Of a stretch of DNA of 64,000 nucleotides, positions 50,974-59,304 are shown piece by piece. Origin of the DNA: Bradyrhizobium sp. LTSP849 (GTDB taxonomy: Bacteria; Pseudomonadota; Alphaproteobacteria; Rhizobiales; Xanthobacteraceae); assembly GCF_000938255.1 (NCBI RefSeq), contig NZ_JYMR01000056.1, positions 253,192 to 317,191 on the forward strand, written 5' to 3'. The notes beneath the pieces were generated by a model. The model was given only the letters and a program-made list of their open reading frames with translations, was not told where the DNA came from and did not search any database. The first letter of the stretch is position 1. Every line of letters begins with the position of its first letter. The position numbers were made by a program, and so were the translations under genes.

Positions 50974-53712
50974 GTGAAACGTTATCGACCGCATATTCTT
51001 GTCGTGATCGCGCTTGCGGTCGTGCTGTCCACGGGATGGCATGGCGCGCTCCGCAATGCGCTCACCGATCTGCGGTTTGCGTGGCAGTCGCGTGCGGCGA
51101 GCGGCAACGTCGTCGTGGTGGCCATCGACGCGCCCTCGATCGACCAGATCGGGGTGTGGCCCTGGCCGCGCCGGCTGCACGCAGAGCTGTTGCACCGGCT
51201 CGAAGGTGCAGGCGCGCAGGAGGTGGCTTTCGACGTCGATTTCAGCACGCCGTCTGATCCTTCTTCCGACGAGGCCTTCGTCAAGGCGCTTCGGGAGGTC
51301 GGCGGCTCGACCATCCTTCCCTCCTTCAAGCAGCCGGCCGGCGGTGCGGTTCACATCAATCGTCCGCTGAAGCCGTTCAGCAATCAGTCCTGGCCGGCCG
51401 TCGTCAACGTCGCGGTCGAATCCGATGGCCTCGTTCGCCGTTATCCGTTCGGGGAGAAGCTCGGCGACGCCGTGATGCCATCGATGGCCGTGGTGCTGGC
51501 CGGACAGGACGTTAATCAGCGGCCGCCTTTCCTGATCGACTTCGGCATCCGCGCGGCTTCCATTCCGAGTGTCTCTTATGCCGACGTGCTCCGCGGCGAT
51601 GTCGCGACCCTGGACAGGCTGAGAGACAAGAAGGTCATCGTCGGGGCCACCGCGCTCGAGCTCGGCGACCGCTTCAGCGTTCCAAATGGCGGCATCGTCT
51701 CCGGGCCTATCCTCCAGGCCCTCGCTGCGGAATCGATTCTTCAGCACCGGACGCTGCGCTGGACGTCCGATACCGGCATGATGCTCGGCCTCGGCTTGAT
51801 CTGCCTCTTGATGATGTATTCGTGGCGCCGCGTCGCGCCGGGTCTGCGGGTCGCGATCCTGGTCGCGGCAGGGGCCGGCGTCGAACTGATTGCGGCCCTG
51901 GTGCAGGCAAGATGGCCGCTGGTCATCGACACATCGCTCTTCCACATCGCCATCATCGCTTACCTGACGGCGATTGCGCTCGACGAGATCGACTTCCGCA
52001 GCCTCTTGGGACGCATCGCCGAGAGCCGCTTTCACCGCATCGCGATGTCGCTCGGTGACGGCCTGGTCTGCACCGACGAGGATCATCGCATCACGGTGTG
52101 GAATCCGGGCGCCAGTTCGATCTTCGGCTATATGCCAGCCGAGATGATCGGCCGCCCATTCGAAAGCCTGTGCGCGGTGCCGGTCGACGGCCACGCGAGG
52201 CGTTTCTCCACGCGCGACGCTGCGCGCCAGGCGCTCCTGGTTCCGGGTGGCGCGGTTGTCGTCGAGTTCGAGGGACGGCGCAAGAACGGCGAAACCTTTT
52301 CCGTCGAGGCGAGCTTCTCGGGCTGGCAGGGCGCGGATGGCTTCCAGTACGGTGCGATCCTGCGCGATATCTCTGTGCGCAAGCGCGAGGCGGAACGCGT
52401 CAGATATCTCGCAGAATATGATGCGCTGACCGGGCTTGCCAACCGCAACACGCTGCATGCAGGCCTTGCCAGTCTGATCGCTGCGGCGGAACGGCGATCT
52501 TCCGAGGTCGCGCTGCTGGTGCTCGGGCTCGATGGCTTCCAGCAGATCAACGACATGCTTGGGCATGCGGCCGGCGATCTCGTGTTGCGGGCCGTCGCTG
52601 CGCGCCTGAAGGTAGAGGCCGGCAAGGCCGCGATCGTCGCGCGGCTCAGCGGCGACGAATTCGCCATCGCGCTTGATTGCGCATGTGCCGGCGAGCCGGT
52701 TGCAGAGTTTGCCGAGCGGGTCGCGCGGGCGTTCGAAACGCCGCTTGTGACCGGCACGCGCCAGCACCGCGTCAGGATCAGCATCGGCGTCGCCGTCTGT
52801 CCGGAAGGCGGGCACAGTGCTGATGATCTCCTCAGCAACGGTCATCTCGCGCTGAGCCGCGCGAAGGCGACGCGGCGCGGCAGCCATGTGATCTTCGAGA
52901 GTGCCATCAGGCAAGAGCTCGAGAACCGGCTGACGCTGGAGAGCGAGCTTGCGCTCGCCGCGGACCGCGGCGAGTTCGAATTGTTCTACCAGCCCCAGGT
53001 TCGTCTGGTCGACGGTAGCATGGTCGGAGCCGAGGCGCTCATCCGCTGGCGGCACCCGGCGCGCGGCTATGTGTCGCCCGGAGAGTTCATGCCCGTGGTC
53101 AACACCTCGGCGCTGTCCGAGCGGATCGCGAATTGGGTGATGGAGACCGCCTGCCGGCAGGCGCGCGCGTGGGAATTGTCCGGTCACATCGTGCGCGTCG
53201 CGATCAACCTGTCGCCGTCGCAGCTCCACTCCGGCGATCTCGCCCATTCGGTTGCGGTGCTGCTCGCGGCGACCGGGCTCACGCCGTCGCTGCTCGAGCT
53301 CGAGGTTACCGAAGACATCCTGCTACACGACGAAGGCCGCGTGCTCGACATGTTCAAGCGGATCCAGGAACTCGGCGTCCGCGTCCTGTTCGACGACTTT
53401 GGCACGGGCTATGCGAGCTTGAGCTATCTGAAGAAGTTTCCGCTCGATGGACTCAAGATCGATCGCTCATTCGTGCTCGACCTGCTCGCGGATTCCGATG
53501 ACGCGGCCATCGTCAGCTCGACCATTGGCCTCAGCAAGCAGCTTGGTCTTACGGTCGTGGCCGAAGGTATCGAGAATCGCGCCACCGCCGACTTTCTGGT
53601 GAGCATGGGGTGCGAGGAAGGGCAGGGCTATTTCTTCGGCCGCCCAATGCCTGTGGACGCGTTCGAAAAGCAATTCCTGACGACCGAGCGCGAATCCGTT
53701 AGCGCTGCTTGA
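50974..53712 (+). CDS. CHASE2-PAS-GGDEF-EAL cyclic-di-GMP signalling protein
   Basis: A 912-aa inner membrane protein beginning at GTG 50974 after GGGGGAGCAAGG. The periplasmic CHASE2 sensor lies at about 28-265 (VVVAIDAPSIDQIGVWPWPR). Three helices follow at about 268-345, then a PAS domain (ITVWNPGASSIFGYMPAEMIG) at about 350-475. The GGDEF domain at about 480-640 has RLSGDEFAIALD, so the first Gly is Ser. The EAL domain at about 650-900 has GAEALIRWRHP, DDFGTGYASLSYLKKFPLDG and VAEGIE intact. No RxxD inhibitory site precedes SGDEF. Likely phosphodiesterase-competent; cyclase activity uncertain. Confidence 0.88.
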   Translation: MKRYRPHILVVIALAVVLSTGWHGALRNALTDLRFAWQSRAASGNVVVVAIDAPSIDQIGVWPWPRRLHAELLHRLEGAGAQEVAFDVDFSTPSDPSSDEAFVKALREVGGSTILPSFKQPAGGAVHINRPLKPFSNQSWPAVVNVAVESDGLVRRYPFGEKLGDAVMPSMAVVLAGQDVNQRPPFLIDFGIRAASIPSVSYADVLRGDVATLDRLRDKKVIVGATALELGDRFSVPNGGIVSGPILQALAAESILQHRTLRWTSDTGMMLGLGLICLLMMYSWRRVAPGLRVAILVAAGAGVELIAALVQARWPLVIDTSLFHIAIIAYLTAIALDEIDFRSLLGRIAESRFHRIAMSLGDGLVCTDEDHRITVWNPGASSIFGYMPAEMIGRPFESLCAVPVDGHARRFSTRDAARQALLVPGGAVVVEFEGRRKNGETFSVEASFSGWQGADGFQYGAILRDISVRKREAERVRYLAEYDALTGLANRNTLHAGLASLIAAAERRSSEVALLVLGLDGFQQINDMLGHAAGDLVLRAVAARLKVEAGKAAIVARLSGDEFAIALDCACAGEPVAEFAERVARAFETPLVTGTRQHRVRISIGVAVCPEGGHSADDLLSNGHLALSRAKATRRGSHVIFESAIRQELENRLTLESELALAADRGEFELFYQPQVRLVDGSMVGAEALIRWRHPARGYVSPGEFMPVVNTSALSERIANWVMETACRQARAWELSGHIVRVAINLSPSQLHSGDLAHSVAVLLAATGLTPSLLELEVTEDILLHDEGRVLDMFKRIQELGVRVLFDDFGTGYASLSYLKKFPLDGLKIDRSFVLDLLADSDDAAIVSSTIGLSKQLGLTVVAEGIENRATADFLVSMGCEEGQGYFFGRPMPVDAFEKQFLTTERESVSAA

Positions 53713-53715
53713 CGG

Positions 53716-53976
53716 CTAGCGCCGGCGCGCAACCGCGATACCAAACAGGAAAGCGACGAAAAGGCTGGCCAGCGGCGCCTCCCGCGTGATCGCGGCGACG
53801 GTCGAGAGCGGTCGTCCGGGCTTTCGCGCTTCCTCGATCGCATAAGTAAGACGATCGACGGCGGCGCGCAGACCTCCCGCGACCTCATCGATCGTGTGGG
53901 AGACGTCGGTCGCGGCATCAATGGCACGCTCGGCCATGCCGGGCTGGTGCGGGGGCTGCGGAATTTCCGTGCTCAA
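53716..53976 (-). CDS. small membrane-anchored hypothetical protein
   Basis: An 86-aa protein from the TTG at 53976, nine bases after a GGAG. A GTG at 54018 would add 14 residues. A proline-rich start precedes a helix with AAVDRLTYAIEEARKP, ending in a transmembrane segment ASLFVAFLFGIAVARRR at the C-terminus. It resembles ElaB/YqjD-type inner membrane tail-anchored proteins in layout. Convergent with the CHASE2 gene by 4 bp. Confidence 0.6.
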   Translation of the reverse strand: MSTEIPQPPHQPGMAERAIDAATDVSHTIDEVAGGLRAAVDRLTYAIEEARKPGRPLSTVAAITREAPLASLFVAFLFGIAVARRR

Positions 53977-54244
53977 GTTGGTGAACTCCGCTCTAGATGA
54001 GGTGAATGAGGCCGGCACCTTTGGCTATCCGCGCGAGCGCTAGTTTTGAATAGCGGGCCCGAAGACCTTTGGCTATCCGCGACGGGCGCCGTGGTGAAAC
54101 GGCGGGTGCCGGCCTTGCAGTGGAAATGCGGCGCGCGGGCTTTTGTTCCGGGTTGCAGGCCCGCGCCATGTCTTTTCCCCGTGAAACGACGGATGCGAAT
54201 CTCTGTTAGGCTGGCGCAGTCCTTGCTGATCTCGGGAGATTGCC

Positions 54245-55222
54245 GTGACCGATCGGACCACAACGGATCGCGCCCGGCGCATCGCTTTACTCGGCGCGCC
54301 CATCGACATGGGGGCTTCGCAACGCGGTACCCTCATGGGCCCCGCGGCGCTGCGCACCGCCGGTCTTGCGATGCTGATCGAGAGCCTCGACGTTGATGTC
54401 ATCGACTACGGTGATCTCTCCGTGGCCGAGCTTAGCGACCTCGCCGACAGGCCGCCGGAGAAAGCCAACCATTACCGTGAAATCCAGCGCTGGACGCGCG
54501 TGCTCAGTCGCCGCGGTTACGAGATCGCCAAGACCGGCGCGATCCCGATCTTCCTCGGCGGGGATCACACGCTGTCGATGGGCTCGGTCAATGCGATGGC
54601 GCGGCATTGGCAGGAGCGCGGACGCGAGCTGTTCGTGCTCTGGCTGGACGCGCATGCCGACTACAACACGCCGGAGACGACGATCACGGCAAACATGCAC
54701 GGCATGTCGGCGGCGTTTCTTTGTGGCGAGCCCGGCCTCGATGGGCTCCTGGGTGACGATCCGCGGGCCGCGATCGATCCTGACAGGCTCGACCTGTTTG
54801 GCACGCGTTCGATCGACAAGCTCGAAAAGGAGTTGATGCGCACGCGGCGGATCCGGGTCGCTGACATGCGCCAGATCGACGAGTTCGGTGTTGCCGTGCT
54901 GATCCGCCGCGTCATCGAGCGCGTCAAGGCGAGCAACGGCGTGCTGCATGTCAGCTTCGATGTCGATTTCCTCGACCCTTGTGTCGCGCCGGGCGTCGGT
55001 ACCACGGTGCCGGGCGGAGCGACCTATCGCGAGGCGCACCTGATCATGGAACTGCTGCACGATTCTGGCCTGGTGGGGTCGGTGGACATCGTCGAGCTCA
55101 ATCCGTTCCTGGACGAGCGGGGCCGGACGGCGCGCACCGCGGTCGAGCTGATCGGCAGCCTGTTCGGCCAGCAGATCGCCGATCGGCCGACCCCCAGCAA
55201 CGCGATCGCACCCGGCGAGTGA
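54245..55222 (+). CDS. rocF: arginase
   Basis: A 325-aa ureohydrolase. Manganese ligands are visible in FLGGDHTLSMG (His, about 103), LDAHADYNTPE (Asp, His, Asp, about 139) and SFDVDFLDP (two Asp, about 240), plus the catalytic VDIVELNP. Typical bacterial arginase, giving ornithine and urea from arginine (EC 3.5.3.1). Agmatinase is less likely because of the LGAPIDMGASQRGTLMGP start. GTG 54245 follows CGGGAG. Confidence 0.93.
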   Translation: MTDRTTTDRARRIALLGAPIDMGASQRGTLMGPAALRTAGLAMLIESLDVDVIDYGDLSVAELSDLADRPPEKANHYREIQRWTRVLSRRGYEIAKTGAIPIFLGGDHTLSMGSVNAMARHWQERGRELFVLWLDAHADYNTPETTITANMHGMSAAFLCGEPGLDGLLGDDPRAAIDPDRLDLFGTRSIDKLEKELMRTRRIRVADMRQIDEFGVAVLIRRVIERVKASNGVLHVSFDVDFLDPCVAPGVGTTVPGGATYREAHLIMELLHDSGLVGSVDIVELNPFLDERGRTARTAVELIGSLFGQQIADRPTPSNAIAPGE

Positions 55223-55382
55223 CGCGCGAGCCGTTTGTGCACCGCAAAGAAGGGAACTGCTGTCGCGGCCGGTGGATTTAGATCAGTCGTGATCGAAATC
55301 GCCTGCTTTTGAAATACCTGCGAATTGCAAATGCGCTTCGCGAAAGGTTTCATGCGGGCCGAGCTTCAGCCGAGGGTCCGTA

Positions 55383-56651
55383 ATGAGCAGCACATTCGAC
55401 GCCGACGAAAAATCCTCCAGCACCACACGCCGTCGTTTCCTGCAAAGTGGCACTGTCGCGGTCGGAGGAGCCGTCCTTGGCGCCGGCACTGCTGCTGCGG
55501 AAACAGATAACCTTCCGCCCAACATTCCCGACTGGATGAAGGCGCCGGGCGAGCCAATGGGGAGCCAGCCTTACGGGACGCCGTCGCCGTTCGAGAACGG
55601 TGTCGTCAAGAACATCTCGCAAAACCTCAAGCAGTACATTTCCGCATCCGGTCGGACGCCATTGCAGGAGCTCGACGGCATCATCACGCCGAATGGCCTG
55701 TTCTACGAGCGGCATCATGGTGGCGTTCCGACCATCGATCCGGCGCAGCACCGGCTGATGCTGCACGGCCTCGTCGAGCATCCGCTGATCTTCACCATGG
55801 ATGATCTGCGGCGCTTCCCGTCGGAGTCGCGCATCCACTTTCTCGAATGTTCCGGCAATCCCGGTTACAGCAAGCCCTACGGCAAAACGGCGTCAGACCT
55901 CGTGGGTCTGCTAAGCTGCGCGGAATGGACGGGCGTGAGCCTGAAGCTGGTGCTCCAGGAGGCGGGGCTGAAGCCGGAGGCCAAATGGGTCGTTGCTGAA
56001 GGCGCCGATGCCGCAGCGTTGACTCGCAGCATTCCGATCGAAAAATGTCTCGATGACGCGATGCTGGTCTATAGCCAGAACGGCGAGCGGCTAAGGCCGC
56101 AGCAGGGCTATCCGCTGCGGCTGTTCCTGCCGGGCTTCGAAGGCAATATGAGCGTGAAGTGGCTGCGGCGTCTGCACGTGGCGGCAGAGCCTGCTTACTC
56201 GCGCGAAGAGACCTCGAAATATACCGACCTCCTGCCGGACGGCACGGCGCGCGAGTTTTCCTTCTACATGGAGGCGAAGTCGATCATCACGCGTCCCTCG
56301 GGTGGTCAGCGCCTGAGTGCACCCGGCTTCCACGAGATCACCGGCATCGCCTGGAGCGGGCATGGCAAGATCACGCGTGTCGAAATATCCGTCGACGACG
56401 GCAAGACCTGGCAGGACGCACGATTGCAGGAGCCAGTGCTGACGCGTGCCTTGACGCGCTTCCGGCTGCCTTGGCAATGGGACGGCAAGCCCGCCGTAAT
56501 CCAGAGCCGTGCGATCGATGAGACCGGCTACGTGCAGCCAACGTTCGCCGAACTGCTTGCGGTGCGCGGCGAGAATTATTTCTACCACAACAACGCGATC
56601 TGGCCCTGGCGCATCGCGGCTGACGGCGAGGTAACTAATGCGCTTGCGTGA
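55383..56651 (+). CDS. soxC: sulfite/sulfane dehydrogenase molybdopterin subunit (SoxC-like)
   Basis: A 422-aa protein with a twin-arginine signal (TTRRRFLQSGTVAVGGAVLG). In the sulfite oxidase domain the Mo-ligand Cys is in IHFLECSGNPGYS (about 157), and YPLRLFLPGFEGNMSVKWLR follows, then the C-terminal Mo-co dimerisation domain. Very close to SoxC, which acts with SoxD on protein-bound sulfane sulfur. It could also be a sulfite dehydrogenase of the SorA type. The stop overlaps the cytochrome gene start by 14 bp. Confidence 0.85.
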   Translation: MSSTFDADEKSSSTTRRRFLQSGTVAVGGAVLGAGTAAAETDNLPPNIPDWMKAPGEPMGSQPYGTPSPFENGVVKNISQNLKQYISASGRTPLQELDGIITPNGLFYERHHGGVPTIDPAQHRLMLHGLVEHPLIFTMDDLRRFPSESRIHFLECSGNPGYSKPYGKTASDLVGLLSCAEWTGVSLKLVLQEAGLKPEAKWVVAEGADAAALTRSIPIEKCLDDAMLVYSQNGERLRPQQGYPLRLFLPGFEGNMSVKWLRRLHVAAEPAYSREETSKYTDLLPDGTAREFSFYMEAKSIITRPSGGQRLSAPGFHEITGIAWSGHGKITRVEISVDDGKTWQDARLQEPVLTRALTRFRLPWQWDGKPAVIQSRAIDETGYVQPTFAELLAVRGENYFYHNNAIWPWRIAADGEVTNALA

Positions 56652-57180
56652 GACCGGCGGCATCCTCCTGGCAATTCTTCTGTGGGCCTCAGCGAGCGTC
56701 GTGCGGGCACAAAGCCCCTACGGCATCGGGCGGCCCGCAACCGCAACCGAGATCGCGGGCTGGAACATCGATATCGGGCCCGATGGCAGCAATCTGCCGG
56801 AGGGGCGCGGTACGGTCAGCCAAGGACGCGACGTGTTCGCCCAGCAATGCGCTTCTTGCCATGGCGAGAAGGGCCAGGGCGGCCTCGGTGATCGTCTCGT
56901 CGGCGGGCAGGGAACGATCGACACGCCCAAGCCGATCCGCACTGTCGGCAGCTACTGGCCTTATGCGACGACGCTGTTCGATTACATTCGCCGCGCCATG
57001 CCGCAGAATGCGCCGCAGTCGCTCAGCAATGACGACGTGTACGCGGTGTCGGCGTACATCCTGAGCTTGAACGGATTGGTCGCAGCCGATGCGGCGCTGG
57101 ATGCGAAATCGCTCGCGGCCATCAGAATGCCGAACCGCGACAGGTTTGTCGGCGATGCGCGTCCCGACGTGAAGCATTGA
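56638..57180 (+). CDS. soxD: single-haem cytochrome c partner (SoxD-like)
   Basis: A 180-aa protein with a signal peptide (ILLAILLWASASVVRAQ) and one haem-binding CASCHGEKGQGG at about residue 79, followed by YWPYATTLFDYIRRAMP, the axial Met. Known SoxD proteins carry two haem domains and are about twice as long, so this resembles the N-terminal half only. It accepts electrons from the SoxC-like subunit. Confidence 0.78.
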   Translation: MRLRETGGILLAILLWASASVVRAQSPYGIGRPATATEIAGWNIDIGPDGSNLPEGRGTVSQGRDVFAQQCASCHGEKGQGGLGDRLVGGQGTIDTPKPIRTVGSYWPYATTLFDYIRRAMPQNAPQSLSNDDVYAVSAYILSLNGLVAADAALDAKSLAAIRMPNRDRFVGDARPDVKH

Positions 57181-57233
57181 GGGGCAGGCCTCTGGTTCCG
57201 GCGCATTGGCTCGGAACTTGCTTAAGCAAGGGC

Positions 57234-57259
57234 GGAACTCGTCCGGGCACAAGTGAGTT
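57234..57259 (+). promoter_or_regulatory. EcfG-like promoter (near match)
   Basis: GGAAC at 57234-57238, a 17-bp spacer, AGTT at 57256-57259; consensus is GGAAC-N16/17-CGTT. It lies about 20 bp upstream of the start at 57280 of the 97-aa gene. Confidence 0.45.
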
Positions 57260-57279
57260 AACCCGCGAGAGGAAAAAGT

Positions 57280-57573
57280 ATGGATCATTCGATGACAGAT
57301 CGTTTCCCGAACTCCATCTCCATCGCGCTTCGTCATCCAGGCGTGATCGCGCTGATCGTGGCCGCCGTGACGATTGCTGCGATGCTGCTCGTCGACCACG
57401 GACCGTGGAGCCGCGCCAAGGCGCAGCCGGCTCATGTTGCGATGTATGCAAACACAGGCGACGCCGCGCACGCCGCTGGCGCGAAGGTGCTTCCCACCGA
57501 GCCGAAATCGCCGGTCGAGCCCGAGCGGCCGGGACCGAAGACGTCTCCGACCGTCAATCCGGTGACGCCGTAG
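57280..57573 (+). CDS. small single-pass membrane protein
   Basis: A 97-aa protein with one membrane helix (HPGVIALIVAAVTIAAMLLV, about 19-38), then a periplasmic Ala/Pro/Glu tail ending KTSPTVNPVTP. GAGAGG before the ATG supports the start. No family recognised. A possible general-stress promoter lies just upstream. Confidence 0.65.
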   Translation: MDHSMTDRFPNSISIALRHPGVIALIVAAVTIAAMLLVDHGPWSRAKAQPAHVAMYANTGDAAHAAGAKVLPTEPKSPVEPERPGPKTSPTVNPVTP

Positions 57574-57576
57574 GCG

Positions 57577-58791
57577 TCAGCTCTTGCGGCCGTAGTTGAG
57601 TAGCCCGCCGCTCGCTTTCGGCGGATGCGCGCGAAGAGCCTCCTCGTTCGGCTCGGTGCCCCAACCGGGGCGGTCCGGAATGATCAGATGGCCGTTCTGG
57701 ATTTCAGGCTCATGCGTGAACAGCTCCTGGTCCCACGCCAAACGATCGATGTCGATTTCCATGATGCGCAAGTTGGGGACAGCGGCGCAGAAATGCGCGT
57801 TCATCATCGAGCAGAGGTGGCCGTAAAAATTATGCGGCGCGACGTTGACCTCAAAGGCTTCCGCTGCTGAGGCGATCTTCATCGATTGCCAAACGCCGTT
57901 CCACGGCGTGTCGATGATCGCGACGTCCATCGCCTGCTCGCGGAAATAGGGCAGGAATTCGCGCAGGCCCAATAGCGTTTCGCAGGACGAGATCGGATGC
58001 GGGCTCTGCCTGCGGATATAGCCGAGCGCTTCCGGATTGAAGCTGTCGATCTCGATCCAGAACATGTCGAGGTCGGCGATGGTGCGCAGGATCTTCAGAT
58101 AGCCTTCGGTCTTTGCGTTGAAGTTGCAGTCGAGCAGGATGTCGACGTCGGGGCCGGCGCCGTCGCGGATCGCTTCTAGATGCATGCGCAGATCGCGCAG
58201 GATTTTCCGGTCGACATTGATCTCGGGTGCAAAGGGCGAGCCGAAGCCGGGTCGCCATCCGGTTGGCTTGCCGTCGTCATATGAGAAGATATTGGTCTTG
58301 AGCGCGGTGAACTTCTTCTCGCGCACCTCGCGTCCCATGGCCTTGACGCCGTCAAGACTTTCGATCGGTGGCTTGTACCAGGAGGGATGATTGATCCGCC
58401 ACGTCGCGCAGTGCGACCAGTAGACCCGAACGCGGTCACGGATCTTGCCGCCGAGCAGCTCGTAGCAGGGCACGCCGAGGCACTTCGCCTTGGCATCGAG
58501 CAGCGCATTCTCGATCGCACCGAGGGCTTGCGCCACGACGCCACCGGCAGCGGGGCGGGTCGCCGCGAACAGCTCGGCAAAAATGCGCTCATGCTGAAAG
58601 ACGTTCTGGCCGACGACGCGGGCAGAAAGGCGCTGGATCGCCGCACCGACGCCGGGCGAGCCAAAGCCTTCGTCGAACTCGCTCCAGCCGACGATGCCAT
58701 CTTCGGTCGTCACCTTGACGAAGTGGTAGTTTCTCCAGCCGGCGTCGCAGGCGAGGATCTCGAGACTTGATGCTTTCGATGATTTTGTCAT
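57577..58791 (-). CDS. mandelate racemase/muconate lactonizing enzyme family protein
   Basis: A 404-aa enolase-superfamily enzyme. The capping domain opens with YHFVKVTTEDGIVGWSEFDEG. In the barrel, FTALKTNIF supplies the base, and metal ligands lie in DILLDCNFNAK (Asp, about 223), FWIEIDSFN (Glu, about 249) and ISSCETLLG (Glu, about 275). A His occurs in VAPHNFYGHL. The reaction is proton abstraction alpha to a carboxylate, such as acid-sugar dehydration or racemisation. The substrate is not predictable. Confidence 0.82.
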   Translation of the reverse strand: MTKSSKASSLEILACDAGWRNYHFVKVTTEDGIVGWSEFDEGFGSPGVGAAIQRLSARVVGQNVFQHERIFAELFAATRPAAGGVVAQALGAIENALLDAKAKCLGVPCYELLGGKIRDRVRVYWSHCATWRINHPSWYKPPIESLDGVKAMGREVREKKFTALKTNIFSYDDGKPTGWRPGFGSPFAPEINVDRKILRDLRMHLEAIRDGAGPDVDILLDCNFNAKTEGYLKILRTIADLDMFWIEIDSFNPEALGYIRRQSPHPISSCETLLGLREFLPYFREQAMDVAIIDTPWNGVWQSMKIASAAEAFEVNVAPHNFYGHLCSMMNAHFCAAVPNLRIMEIDIDRLAWDQELFTHEPEIQNGHLIIPDRPGWGTEPNEEALRAHPPKASGGLLNYGRKS

Positions 58792-58957
58792 GTCGCTCCC
58801 TGTCGCCCGGTCGGGCGTTGTTGCTCTTGTGGCCCGGTCGCAAGCCCGGACCCAGCCACAATTGTTAAGCTAACGACTGACTGCCGTGAAGCCCGCAAAC
58901 ACTTGGCCATGCGTCGATTTTGGCTGTGTTGGGAAAGCCCGTAGAATCTAGGTCATC

Positions 58958-59146
58958 ATGATCTTTCTTGGGATCATCTCGAAATTGCACGAGGCTCTGA
59001 CGTTTTTGGCCACAATCGGGATCGACGCTGTGGTCATGAAATTCATGGCCATGATTTGGATTCTGGCGCTGCTCACGATGAGTGGAGCGGCCATTTCCGA
59101 TCAGCTTTTGACGGCCGATCAGCACGTCGCGCAAGGGGTGAAGTAG
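58958..59146 (+). CDS. possible small membrane protein
   Basis: A 62-aa hydrophobic protein, MIFLGIISKLHEALTFLATI onward with a second helix FMAMIWILALLTMSGAAI. An AGG six bases before the ATG is a weak ribosome binding site. Small hydrophobic frames occur by chance, so this is tentative. Confidence 0.35.
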   Translation: MIFLGIISKLHEALTFLATIGIDAVVMKFMAMIWILALLTMSGAAISDQLLTADQHVAQGVK

Positions 59147-59202
59147 GCGCGGCGGGCGAAGGCACTTTGTGTTTTGCGGTTTGTCTTTGGGGGACGACAG
59201 CG

Positions 59203-59304
59203 ATGCTTTCGGTAGACCAGTTCTTGCGCTTCATCAGCGTGCCGGCCGTGCTTGCGGCCTTCATTATCGCATCGCAAATCTCGGCGGCGCTGTCGCCGGT
59301 CTGA
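59203..59304 (+). CDS. possible 33-aa hydrophobic peptide
   Basis: MLSVDQFLRFISVPAVLAAF and 13 more residues, preceded by GGGGGA at a good distance. Its stop abuts the stop of the opposing Nramp gene. A short membrane peptide; unproven. Confidence 0.4.
   Translation: MLSVDQFLRFISVPAVLAAFIIASQISAALSPV

Noticed and set aside
50905-53247. A 780-aa open frame on the minus strand
   Set aside because: It is antisense to the CHASE2-GGDEF-EAL gene; long antisense frames are expected in GC-rich codon-biased genes and no domain is visible.
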